A DNA stretch of 64,000 bases from Thermaceae bacterium (GTDB taxonomy: Bacteria; Deinococcota; Deinococci; Deinococcales; Marinithermaceae): contig JAMOUW010000059.1 in NCBI GenBank assembly GCA_027067955.1, forward strand, positions 1 to 64,000, in the 5' to 3' direction. Below the pieces are notes generated by a model. It was not told where the DNA came from. It worked only from the letters and a program-made list of their open reading frames with translations, and ran no database searches. Positions 28,721 through 36,953 of the stretch are shown here, one piece after another; positions within the stretch are counted from its first letter, which is position 1, and every line of letters begins with the position of its first letter. A program made the position numbers and the translations under genes.

Positions 28721-29550
28721 TCCCTGCGCCACCTCGCAGCCTGAACAGTGTTGGCGAGCAGCATGGCCACGGTCATGGGGCCCACTCCCCCCGGAACCGG
28801 GGTATAAGCCGAGCTCTTGTCCCAGGCAGCCGGTTCAATGTCGCCCACGAGCTTGTCCCCTACGCGGTTAACCCCCACGTCGACGAGTACCGCCCCATCC
28901 CGCACCATGTCGGGGGTGATCGTGCCAGGCCGTCCTACCGCCGCAATCAGGACGTCAGCGCGCCGGGTGACCGCACCTAGATCCCGGGTGCGTGAGTGGG
29001 CGACGGTGACGGTAGCGTTGCGCCCCAGCAACAACGCCGCCAACGGCTTGCCGACGATGTTGCTGCGCCCTACCACCACCGCCTCCTTGCCTTCGAGGTC
29101 AATGTCGAAATGGTCGAGTATGCGCAAAATACCCGCAGGGGTGCACGGGCGCAGGGCCTTTCCACCGGTCCAGAGCCTGCCTACATTGAACGGGTGGAAC
29201 CCGTCGACATCCTTCTCCGGGGCTATGGACTCTATAACGAGGTCGGCGTCGACATGAGATGGAAGGGGCAGCTGTACCAGAATCCCATCAATGTCTTCAT
29301 CAGAGTTGAGGCTGGCAATCAAATCCAGCAGCTCTTCCTGGGTTGTTTCCTCGGGCAGGGCCAGGACTCGGCTGTCCAAACCGAGCTCCTTGGCTCGCTT
29401 GTCCTTTAATCGCGTGTAAGATACCGACGCCGGGTCTTCTCCCAGGCGCACCACGCGCAAAGCAGGGGTGTAGGCGAGGCTGGAAAGTTCCTCGCGCAGC
29501 TCGGCATAAACTGACTTCGCAACTTCGTGACCACTCATTCTGGTAGGCAT
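28717..29550 (-). CDS. folD: Bifunctional methylene-THF dehydrogenase / methenyl-THF cyclohydrolase
   Basis: A 277-residue enzyme that interconverts methylene-, methenyl- and formyl-tetrahydrofolate. SYTRLKDKRAKELGL holds the catalytic Lys, and GILVQLPLPSHVD, VDGFHPFNVGRLW, VVGRSNIVGKPLAALL and VDVGVNRVGDKLVGD are signatures. The start MPTRMSGHEVAKS is chosen because AAGGAG lies five bases upstream of its ATG. Functionally it links to the gcv system in the same window through the folate pool. Confidence 0.95.
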   Translation of the reverse strand: MPTRMSGHEVAKSVYAELREELSSLAYTPALRVVRLGEDPASVSYTRLKDKRAKELGLDSRVLALPEETTQEELLDLIASLNSDEDIDGILVQLPLPSHVDADLVIESIAPEKDVDGFHPFNVGRLWTGGKALRPCTPAGILRILDHFDIDLEGKEAVVVGRSNIVGKPLAALLLGRNATVTVAHSRTRDLGAVTRRADVLIAAVGRPGTITPDMVRDGAVLVDVGVNRVGDKLVGDIEPAAWDKSSAYTPVPGGVGPMTVAMLLANTVQAARWRRE

Positions 29551-29561
29551 ATTTTCTCCTT

Positions 29562-29990
29562 TCAATCCTTTTTCGGCACCGCTGTCAGCTCGCCCGCATC
29601 GACGCGGCGCTTGAGCCGCGCCAAGACGCCGTTGACGAACTTGCCGGAATCTTCCCCGCCGTACTTGCCAGCTATCCTTACAGCAACCTCGATCAGGGGG
29701 GCGAATGGCGTGTCCTCAAAGAGCATCTCATAGGTAGCCAGGCGCAACACCGCAAGATCGGTCTTGGACATCTGGTTGAAGTCCCAGCCTTCAACCGTCT
29801 CCGCCAGGGTGCGGTCCACTTCGGCAGCGTTATCTGCGTAACCGTCAACCAGGCGGCGGGCAAACGAACGCCCCTCTGCATCCAGCTCGGAAGTCTCGAG
29901 CGCGTGGCGCCAGGCCTCCTCCAGGGGCACGTCCCCCTGAAGGTGTTCGAATAACACACGAAAAGCCAGCTCGCGTGCTTTACGCCGCAT
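29562..29990 (-). CDS. nusB: Transcription antitermination factor NusB
   Basis: A 142-residue helical protein that joins NusE (S10) at boxA to prevent early termination of rRNA transcription. MRRKARELAFRVLFEH and KTDLAVLRLATYEMLFED plus ELIRIAGKYGGEDSGKFVNG-like VAVRIAGKYGGEDSGKFVNG are typical. It overlaps the Asp23-like gene by 11 bases. Confidence 0.94.
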   Translation of the reverse strand: MRRKARELAFRVLFEHLQGDVPLEEAWRHALETSELDAEGRSFARRLVDGYADNAAEVDRTLAETVEGWDFNQMSKTDLAVLRLATYEMLFEDTPFAPLIEVAVRIAGKYGGEDSGKFVNGVLARLKRRVDAGELTAVPKKD

Positions 29991-30315
29991 GCTCTCCCTC
30001 GGCGGTAACGTCGACGAACACCACGTCCACGGCTTCCACCTTCATCCCGGTAGTAGCCGTTAGTGAGTCGTGAACGGTACGCTGCACCTGCTCCGCAAGG
30101 TCCTGCAACGGCTCCCCATAACGGGCCACCAGCTGCAGCTCCACGCGAATGCGCTTTTCCTCACGGGAAATGCGCACCGCCCGCCCCCGACGCCCCGAGA
30201 GCACGTCCCCGACGCTGCGGCTGGCGCCGCTGGCCAGTTGCGCCCCTTCCAGCCCCTCGAGGCTCAGGGTGATTATGCCGACGATCGCCGCGTCGCTGAG
30301 CTCGTATTCCACCAT
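29980..30315 (-). CDS. Asp23/Gls24 family envelope stress protein
   Basis: A 111-residue Asp23/DUF322 protein. Seen are DAAIVGIITLSLEGLEG and the second half RVELQLVARYGEPLQDLAEQ with the ending VEAVDVVFVDV. In Firmicutes such proteins associate with the membrane and envelope stress. The gene lies between accC and nusB, the same order as in many Gram-positive genomes. Confidence 0.88.
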   Translation of the reverse strand: MVEYELSDAAIVGIITLSLEGLEGAQLASGASRSVGDVLSGRRGRAVRISREEKRIRVELQLVARYGEPLQDLAEQVQRTVHDSLTATTGMKVEAVDVVFVDVTAEGEHAA

Positions 30316-30339
30316 GATTTCACCTTACCGCATTGCGGC

Positions 30340-31680
30340 CTATTCGGACATGCGCCGCGCGATGAAATTTGTATATATCGCGCCACGCTGGAAAAAGGCG
30401 TTGTCCAGCACCTTCTTGTGAAAGGGTACGGTGGTTTTGAGTCCGGGTCCGTCCACCACGGTTTCCGCCAGGGCGCGCTTCATACGCCGGATCGCCTCCT
30501 CGCGATCGCCCCCCCACACAATCACCTTACCGATGAGCGAGTCGTACTGGCTGGGAATCGTATACCCCGTATATACGTGCGAGTCGATGCGGACACCGGT
30601 CCCTCCAGGCCAAAGCAAGGTCTCCACCTTGCCGATCGAAGGACGAAAGTTGCGCTCGGGGTCTTCGGCATTGACGCGCACTTCTATGGCGTGACCCCGT
30701 GCTTCGATTTCGTCCTGGGAAAGACGCAGCCCCTCCCCCGCAGCGATCCGGAACTGCTCGGCGACCAGGTCCACCCCGGTAATCATTTCAGTGATTGGAT
30801 GCTCGACCTGGATACGGGTGTTCATTTCTATAAAGTAATAATTGCCCTCACGATCCACCAAGAACTCGAGGGTGCCCGCAGAGATGTAGCCGATGTGAGA
30901 GGCCAATTTTACCGCGGCCTCGACCAAACCCCGGCGAACATCGTCCGGCAGCGTCGAAGGAGCCTCCTCCAAGAGCTTCTGGTGGCGTCGCTGAATGGAA
31001 CAGTCGCGCTCCCAAAGGTGCACCACCCGCTGGCCGTCACCCAATACCTGGACCTCGACATGCTTGGGCTCCTCGACGTACTTCTCCAGGTAGATCTCAG
31101 GATTGCCAAACGCCGCCCGGGCCTCCTCCTGGGCCTGCAAAACGGCATTCTCAAGATCGTCAGGGTTATGCACTACCCGCATACCCCGGCCACCACCGCC
31201 AGCCGAGGCCTTGAGGATTATGGGATAACCGATATCGGCCGCCGCCACAAGCGCCTCCTCGATGCCCGAAAGCGCATCCGTACCCGGGACCACCGGCACA
31301 CCGGCCTCACGGGCTATGCGGCGCGCGGTCGCCTTGTCCCCGAGCATGCGCATATTCTCAGGCGTGGGACCGATGAATGTTATACCGTGCTCCGCGGTCA
31401 TCTCGGCAAACTGGGCGTTCTCGGCCAAAAATCCGTAACCGGGATGGATGGCGTCGGCGCCGCTGATAATAGCCGCGGAAAGGAGGTTGGGGATGTTGAG
31501 ATAGCTCTGCTGAGGGCTGGCCGGACCGATACAGATGGCCTCGTCGGCGAGTAGCACCGGAAGACTGTCCGCATCGGCCTTTGAATGCGCCATGACCGTA
31601 CGCACCCCCAGCTCGCGGGCGGCGCGCAGGATGCGCAGAGCTATCTCGCCGCGGTTGGCGATCAAGACTTTCTTGAACAT
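30340..31680 (-). CDS. accC: Acetyl-CoA carboxylase, biotin carboxylase subunit
   Basis: A 446-residue ATP-grasp enzyme that carboxylates biotin on AccB, the first step of fatty acid synthesis. The start MFKKVLIANRGEIALRILRA, ASAGGGGRGMRVV, the CSIQRRHQKLLEEAPS loop and EMNTRIQVEHPITE are all conserved. AGGGGGCGT precedes the ATG. It follows accB after seven bases. Confidence 0.97.
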   Translation of the reverse strand: MFKKVLIANRGEIALRILRAARELGVRTVMAHSKADADSLPVLLADEAICIGPASPQQSYLNIPNLLSAAIISGADAIHPGYGFLAENAQFAEMTAEHGITFIGPTPENMRMLGDKATARRIAREAGVPVVPGTDALSGIEEALVAAADIGYPIILKASAGGGGRGMRVVHNPDDLENAVLQAQEEARAAFGNPEIYLEKYVEEPKHVEVQVLGDGQRVVHLWERDCSIQRRHQKLLEEAPSTLPDDVRRGLVEAAVKLASHIGYISAGTLEFLVDREGNYYFIEMNTRIQVEHPITEMITGVDLVAEQFRIAAGEGLRLSQDEIEARGHAIEVRVNAEDPERNFRPSIGKVETLLWPGGTGVRIDSHVYTGYTIPSQYDSLIGKVIVWGGDREEAIRRMKRALAETVVDGPGLKTTVPFHKKVLDNAFFQRGAIYTNFIARRMSE

Positions 31681-31687
31681 ACGCCCC

Positions 31688-32182
31688 CTATGCTGGCTCG
31701 ATTAAGAAGAGGGGCTGGCCGTATTCCACCGGTTCGCCATCCTCAACTAGAATCTTGCGGACAATGCCAGAAACTTCGGACTCGATCTCGTTGAAAAGTT
31801 TCATCGCTTCGATAATGCATACCACCTGCCCCTTTTCGACCCTGTCCCCAACGTTCACGAACGGGTCGGCGTCCGGGGCCGGTTTGCGATAAAAGGTTCC
31901 CACGATTGGGGCGGAAATCTCCGTACAGCCGGGACACTCGCTTTCTGCGTCCACGGTTTCCGGGGGGCCGGCGGCGGGAGCATTATCAACGGCGGGCGGC
32001 GGGGCTTCTGCTGGAGCCGCAGGAGCCGCCTGAGCGGACGCCACGGCCACGGGCGCGGGGGGCGGCGGCGCGGCCACGCTGCGCCGCACCGACAGCTTGA
32101 AGTCGGGGGTTTCCAGGGTCAGCTCGTCGGTTTCCGTGGCGACCATCGCCTGCAGTATGGCCTTTATCTCTTTGGGGTTCAC
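31688..32182 (-). CDS. accB: Biotin carboxyl carrier protein of acetyl-CoA carboxylase
   Basis: A 164-residue carrier. An N-terminal helical region is followed by a Pro/Ala-rich linker, then the biotinyl domain with [14 protein letters not shown], whose lysine takes biotin. Unusual is an extra CPGC motif ([16 protein letters not shown]) right at the domain border. The GTG start at 32180-32182 has TAGGAGG upstream. Placed between efp and accC, as in Bacillus and other bacteria. Confidence 0.96.
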   Translation of the reverse strand: MNPKEIKAILQAMVATETDELTLETPDFKLSVRRSVAAPPPPAPVAVASAQAAPAAPAEAPPPAVDNAPAAGPPETVDAESECPGCTEISAPIVGTFYRKPAPDADPFVNVGDRVEKGQVVCIIEAMKLFNEIESEVSGIVRKILVEDGEPVEYGQPLFLIEPA

Positions 32183-32191
32183 GCACGCCTC

Positions 32192-32749
32192 CTAGGCCCG
32201 GCCGGCATACTCGCCGGTGCGGGTATCGATCTTGATAACTTCCCCGGATTCAATAAATAGGGGGACGTTCACCACAGCGCCGGTTTCCAGCGTCGCCGGC
32301 TTGGAACCGCCGGAAGCGGTATCGCCCTTGATCCCTGGAGGCGCCTCCACCACCTCCAGCTCCACCACGGTGGGTGCGGTCGCTTTGATAACGCGGCCGT
32401 CATATACATCGGCGATAAGGGTTATCCCTTCCTTCAGAAACTTGGCGGCCTCACCCGCAGCGGCTTTGGGTACATGGAACTGTTCATAGGTTTCCAGGTC
32501 CATGAGCACCAGCTCTTCACCCTCGGGGTAGAGGTACTGCATTTCGCGCGCCTCGACGAAAATGTCCTTCATCTTTTCGCCGGAGTTGAAGCTGCGCTCC
32601 ACCGTGGCGCCGGTTTCGAGATTCTTGAATTTGGCCACTACCTTGGCCCCGCCGCGACCGATCTTTTGATGCTGGTAGTCGACGCACTCCCACAGGGAGC
32701 CGTCCATCTCTACTTTGGTGCCGGGTCTCAGATCTGTTACGCTGATCAT
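32192..32749 (-). CDS. efp: Elongation factor P
   Basis: EF-P (185 residues) rescues ribosomes stalled on polyproline. MISVTDLRPGTKVEMDG and the ending GEVIKIDTRTGEYAGRA match Thermus EF-P. The tip loop reads HQKIGRGGAK, with Arg32 where lysylated forms have Lys; Thermus-type EF-P also has Arg here. GGAGG lies nine bases before the ATG. Domain order: KOW-like 1-64, then two OB folds. Confidence 0.97.
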   Translation of the reverse strand: MISVTDLRPGTKVEMDGSLWECVDYQHQKIGRGGAKVVAKFKNLETGATVERSFNSGEKMKDIFVEAREMQYLYPEGEELVLMDLETYEQFHVPKAAAGEAAKFLKEGITLIADVYDGRVIKATAPTVVELEVVEAPPGIKGDTASGGSKPATLETGAVVNVPLFIESGEVIKIDTRTGEYAGRA

Positions 32750-32773
32750 GCAGGTGAGCCTCCAATTCGCATT

Positions 32774-33682
32774 TTATTCGCCGTCGGAGAACCTGGTTAT
32801 ATTTGGTCCCAGGCCCAGACGCTCGATGTACTCAAGATAGTCGCTCTCTGTAAGCGGATACTTGTCCGCAAGGGCTACTATTACACCTTCCATTACGTTG
32901 GTGCCGAAGCTGCGGCCTCCCAGGCGGGGAGTGGTGGTTATCAACATGGACGCGCCCCGGGAACGCAGCATCTTCACGTCTTCGGAAGTGGTGGTATTGG
33001 TGAGTACTATTTTGCCCGTAATATTAGCGGGCATAAAGCGTTTTATGTACAGAAAATCTCCCGCTACCGCATCGGCCCAGGCATAGTACTTACCCCGCCA
33101 ATCCTGCACCTGTTTCTCCTGTTTTTCGCCGGTGGGATAAAGCATTTTGAAGGGCAGCTGGGTGAAAACGGGAAGCAGTAGCCGCGCCAGGAGGCGAAGA
33201 CCGCGCAGCGTACGGATGGGCACCGGCAATCCCAAACCAAAGATCAGGTCGCCGAAGACCATTTCGGCACCGCGTTCCCACAATGCCTCCGCCATGCCGA
33301 ACCGGTCCACGGCGGAGGTCATTACCACCCGGCGCCCTTTCCAGTGCAATTCTTCATCCAGATCATGCACCACCTTGCGCTCCAGCGTATGCTTGAGACC
33401 TGATCCATCCACTACGGGCGTCTGCTGCGCAGCCCGCGCCAGCTTGAGAGCGTCCCGGATGGTATAGCGGCGCCCCGCTGCATACAGGTAAAGGTCTATT
33501 CCCCCAAGCCCGATCGCCGCTACTTCCGGGTCGGCGTCAAGCTGGCGGATGAGCTGGGTTGCCTTTTCGAAACTGCCGTCGGTACCGACGCGTTCAATAG
33601 AGAAGTTACGCCCCAGGAACTCGGCTTCGACCCGGGAGTCGCGCTTGGACGATCCAATGGATACGCTTACGACCCTTTTCAT
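32774..33682 (-). CDS. Quinate/shikimate-dehydrogenase-like conserved protein
   Basis: A 302-residue conserved Thermales protein commonly labelled quinate 5-dehydrogenase. Features are the N-terminal MKRVVSVSIGSSKRD, the AAIGLGGIDLYLYAAGRRY stretch and KIVLTNTTTSEDVKMLRSRG. I cannot find a clear catalytic Lys/Asp pair of true shikimate dehydrogenases, so the enzymatic name is doubtful. It lies four bases after tkt and 24 before efp, so it is probably cotranscribed with housekeeping genes. Confidence 0.6.
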   Translation of the reverse strand: MKRVVSVSIGSSKRDSRVEAEFLGRNFSIERVGTDGSFEKATQLIRQLDADPEVAAIGLGGIDLYLYAAGRRYTIRDALKLARAAQQTPVVDGSGLKHTLERKVVHDLDEELHWKGRRVVMTSAVDRFGMAEALWERGAEMVFGDLIFGLGLPVPIRTLRGLRLLARLLLPVFTQLPFKMLYPTGEKQEKQVQDWRGKYYAWADAVAGDFLYIKRFMPANITGKIVLTNTTTSEDVKMLRSRGASMLITTTPRLGGRSFGTNVMEGVIVALADKYPLTESDYLEYIERLGLGPNITRFSDGE

Positions 33683-33685
33683 ACG

Positions 33686-35677
33686 CTACCCCTCTAAAAG
33701 CGCCTCGAAACGCGCCGCTACGTTCTCGGCAGTGAAACCCAGCTCCCGGTACACTACCTCGCCAGGTGCACTGGCACCGAAGCGATCCAGACCCAGGACG
33801 TCGTCCGCATAACGTTCCCAACCCAAACTCGCCCCGGCCTCGACAGCCAGGACCGGAAGCCCGGAGGGAAGCACCTCGCTGCGATAGGCGTCGTCCTGCT
33901 CGGCAAAGGCTTCGAAGCATGGCAGGCTTACCACGCGCACCGGTACCCCCCTCTCTGCAAGCAGATCCTGGGCCGCGAGCGCCAGCGGCACCTCGCTACC
34001 GGTGGCAACGATCACCCCGCGCGGCGTATCAGCTGGCTCACTGAGAACGTACCCGCCTCTGAGGGCCCCTTCCGCCGGTGCATAACGCGTGCGGTCGAGA
34101 ACGGGCAGGCCCTGTCGCGTGAGGATGAGTGCGGTAGGGCCGGACCCGCGCTCCAGGGCCATCCGCCAGGCCATTGCGGTCTCAGCGGCGTCCGCTGGGC
34201 GGATAACCCACAGGCCCGGCATTGCCCGCAAGCTCATCAAATGCTCCACTGGCTGGTGAGTAGGTCCGTCCTCACCGATAGCGATCGAATCATGGGTCCA
34301 AACATAAACCACGGGGGTTCCCATCAGCGCCGCCAGGCGCACCGCCCCCCTCATGTAATCGGAAAAGACCAGGAACGTCCCGCCGTAGGGACGATAACCA
34401 CCGTGCAGCATCAGACCATTCATTATGGTGCCCATAGCATGTTCGCGGACACCGTAATGAATATAGCGGCCCTCGGGTCGATCGGCACTGAAGTTGCTCA
34501 TGTCGGGCGCCTTGGTGTTGTTGGACGGGGTAAGGTCAGCCGATCCGCCCAAAAGCTCCGGCAGATGGGGGGACAACGCCGCCAGCACCTGTCCGCTGGC
34601 CTTGCGGGTCGCAATCCGGGATCCGGGCTCGAAACGGGGAAGGCGCTCCCGCCAACCCGCCGGCAATGCCTGCTGCACCACCCGTCGCACGAACGCCTCA
34701 CCCAGTTCCGTGTTTTCCCAGCTATAGGCCTCGAAGCTCTGTTCCCACGCCTCCTGAGCCGCAGACCCCTTATCGAGGGCACGGCGGTAATGGGCGTACA
34801 CCTCATCGGGAATTTCGAAGGGCGGGTAGGGCCAGCCCAGCTTTTCCCGCGCCGCCGCCAGGGCCTCCTCGCCCAAGGGCGCACCGTGCGCTTCGGGGGT
34901 GTCCTGCTTGGGGCTACCGTAACCAATGTGGGTACGCACGCTGATGAGGGTGGGTGCCGACGCATGAGCCCGGGCGACTTCTACAGCGGCGCGGATCTCG
35001 CCGGTGTCGTTGCCGTCCTCAACGACGAGCGTCTGCCAGCCGTACGCCTTGTACCTGGCCAGAACGTCCTCGCTGAAGGCTATCGACGTGGGACCGTCGA
35101 TCGAAATGCGGTTGTCGTCCCACAAAACGATCAATTTGCCCAGACGCCAGTGCCCTGCCAAACTCGCCGACTCCGAGGAAACGCCCTCCATGAGGTCACC
35201 GTCGGATGCGATTACGTAGGTATGGTGGTTGACTATCTCAAAACGCTCCCGGTTGAACTCGGCGGCCAGCTTCAGCTCGGCGAGCGCCAGACCCACCGCG
35301 GTGCTGATCCCCTGCCCCAGTGGCCCGGTGGTGACCTCCACCCCCGGGGTATGACCGTACTCGGGGTGCCCCGGAGTTCGCGAGCCCCATTGCCGGAAGC
35401 GCTTGAGCTCCTCGATCGGCAGGTCGTAACCGCTGAGGTGCAAAAGCGCATAGAGCAGCATCGATCCGTGGCCGGCGGAGAGCACGAAGCGATCACGATC
35501 GGGCCAGCGTGGATCAGCCGGATTGTGTTTGAGGAAATCGTGCCAGAGAACGTAGGCCATGGGCGCCGCGCCCATGGGCATGCCGGGATGTCCGGACCCG
35601 GCCGCCTCGACCGCGTCGGCAGCCAGGAAGCGCAATGCGTTGATCGCAAGCGTTTCGATGGGGATTTCTTGCGTCAT
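33686..35677 (-). CDS. tkt: Transketolase
   Basis: A 663-residue thiamine-diphosphate enzyme of the pentose phosphate pathway. [19 protein letters not shown], the TPP motif [19 protein letters not shown] with [10 protein letters not shown], and the Pyr-domain [20 protein letters not shown] are all present. It is read toward the conserved gene and efp. A long perfect hairpin (35692-35731) separates its start from the gene upstream. Confidence 0.97.
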   Translation of the reverse strand: MTQEIPIETLAINALRFLAADAVEAAGSGHPGMPMGAAPMAYVLWHDFLKHNPADPRWPDRDRFVLSAGHGSMLLYALLHLSGYDLPIEELKRFRQWGSRTPGHPEYGHTPGVEVTTGPLGQGISTAVGLALAELKLAAEFNRERFEIVNHHTYVIASDGDLMEGVSSESASLAGHWRLGKLIVLWDDNRISIDGPTSIAFSEDVLARYKAYGWQTLVVEDGNDTGEIRAAVEVARAHASAPTLISVRTHIGYGSPKQDTPEAHGAPLGEEALAAAREKLGWPYPPFEIPDEVYAHYRRALDKGSAAQEAWEQSFEAYSWENTELGEAFVRRVVQQALPAGWRERLPRFEPGSRIATRKASGQVLAALSPHLPELLGGSADLTPSNNTKAPDMSNFSADRPEGRYIHYGVREHAMGTIMNGLMLHGGYRPYGGTFLVFSDYMRGAVRLAALMGTPVVYVWTHDSIAIGEDGPTHQPVEHLMSLRAMPGLWVIRPADAAETAMAWRMALERGSGPTALILTRQGLPVLDRTRYAPAEGALRGGYVLSEPADTPRGVIVATGSEVPLALAAQDLLAERGVPVRVVSLPCFEAFAEQDDAYRSEVLPSGLPVLAVEAGASLGWERYADDVLGLDRFGASAPGEVVYRELGFTAENVAARFEALLEG

Positions 35678-35691
35678 CGCCGCCCATCATA

Positions 35692-35731
35692 CCAGCAGGG
35701 CCGCTGGCGCAAGCGCCAGCGGCCCTGCTGG
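35692..35731. terminator. 18-bp perfect hairpin upstream of tkt
   Basis: CCAGCAGGGCCGCTGGCG, a CAAG loop, then its exact complement. It lies six bases after the stop of the delta-60 gene (minus strand) and 15 bases before the tkt start. It most likely ends the upstream message; no T-run follows. Confidence 0.7.
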
Positions 35732-35736
35732 TATTC

Positions 35737-36717
35737 CTAGTGCCAAAAGCGCGACAGAAGCAACGCGCTGGAGAAGCGGCCGCCGCCAACTAATATGCGA
35801 CCATCGGACTGAATCGCCAGCGCCAGCGAATAATCGCGGGTATCCGAGCCCAAGCTTGTTTCCGCCACACCTCCATTACCAAAGCCGTAGTCCGGGCTGC
35901 CATCCGCCAGGTACCGCGCCAACAAAACATCGCTGCCATGAGCACCGCTATCTTTGTTGCCGGCAACGACTATTTTGCCATCATCCATCACTGGTTTGTA
36001 AACCTGATAACCATCGCCCATGTTCTCAATGCGAAAGCCCGAGCGAGCAAAGCCAGCATCAAGACCGCCGCCAGCCAGGAAGCGAACCACCATTGGCCTG
36101 TAGTCACCATCGTCGTATTGGTAGCCAGCCACCACGATCTTGCCGTCCGCCTGCAAGGCCAGGCTCTCGCCAAATTCATCCTCGCCTCCATAATCTGCGG
36201 TGACCCATCCAGAACTGCCAAAGCCGGCGTCGGAGCTGCCATCGCTTAGAAAGCGAGCGAGCAACAGATCGGTACCTCCGGCCGCCTGTCTTGCAGATCC
36301 TGTTACCACGATCTTTGCATCGGCCTGAACGGCAACGGACCTAATTTCCATCGACGGCGCAAGCGGTTTAACAACAACACCGTCACGCCCGAAACTGGTG
36401 TCGAGTGATCCCGAGTCGCCACAGGTGACCTCGACATTAAACACATTCGCAGAAGCAATCACTCCATGACCGCTTTCGAGAACGCAACCCTGATTAACCG
36501 GATTCGCAGCTATAACCACCTCGTACTCGGCCCCTCGAGCAAACTTCTAAGGAAGCACAAAGGCGTCGTCCTGGGCGGCAACCACAATCTGGCCACTGAC
36601 TGTTTCGAGCAGCTTTATCCCCCTGCCCTCACCCAAACCACTGATACCGCCACCCAGGACACAGGAAGAAGGACCTCTGCTCGCCGTGATGGTGACCGTC
36701 AATATGCTAAGAGTCAC
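35737..36717 (-). pseudogene. Delta-60 repeat protein, interrupted by an in-frame stop
   Basis: The C-terminal 260 codons (from 36519) contain delta-60 repeats, with cores such as SLDTSFGRDGVVV, LQADGKIVVAGYQYDD and IQSDGRILVGGGRF spaced about 55-60 residues. These form beta-propeller-like cell-surface proteins. Upstream in the same frame, ETVSGQIVVAAQDDAFVLP is cut by TAG at 36547-36549 and then resumes with KFARGAEYEVVIAANP, which is the expected preceding domain. The frame opens near a GTG at 36717 with no signal peptide visible. So the gene is broken or truncated; the repeat part may still be expressed from an internal GTG. AT-richer than neighbours. Confidence 0.65.
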
Positions 36718-36953
36718 TGTCGGAAAGGGCTTTATTAAATAACTTGCGATTTTATATCTTCACCTTCTTGCCGCCTTGATGCAAAGCTAGCGTCCTTTTG
36801 CAGTGATATATATTTGTTTCGAAACCCCGCAAAAATACAACAAACAGGGCGCAACAGGGTTGCACCCGCCATATGCGATGATAGCAAGCATGGCGGCAAC
36901 CGCCCTTTTCCAACAAAAACAGGAAATTCGGAACTTTGGCGCCAACCGGGCAG
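36718..36953. other. Gap between the delta-60 remnant and the DUF2325 fusion
   Basis: 236 bases with no supported gene. The stretch is AT-rich around 36730-36840, and GATATAAAATC (minus strand, near 36741) could be the -10 of the broken gene. Nothing else is recognisable. Confidence 0.4.

Noticed and set aside
32774..33682. Firm call of quinate dehydrogenase
   Set aside because: No clear catalytic residues of that family are visible, so only a tentative name is used.
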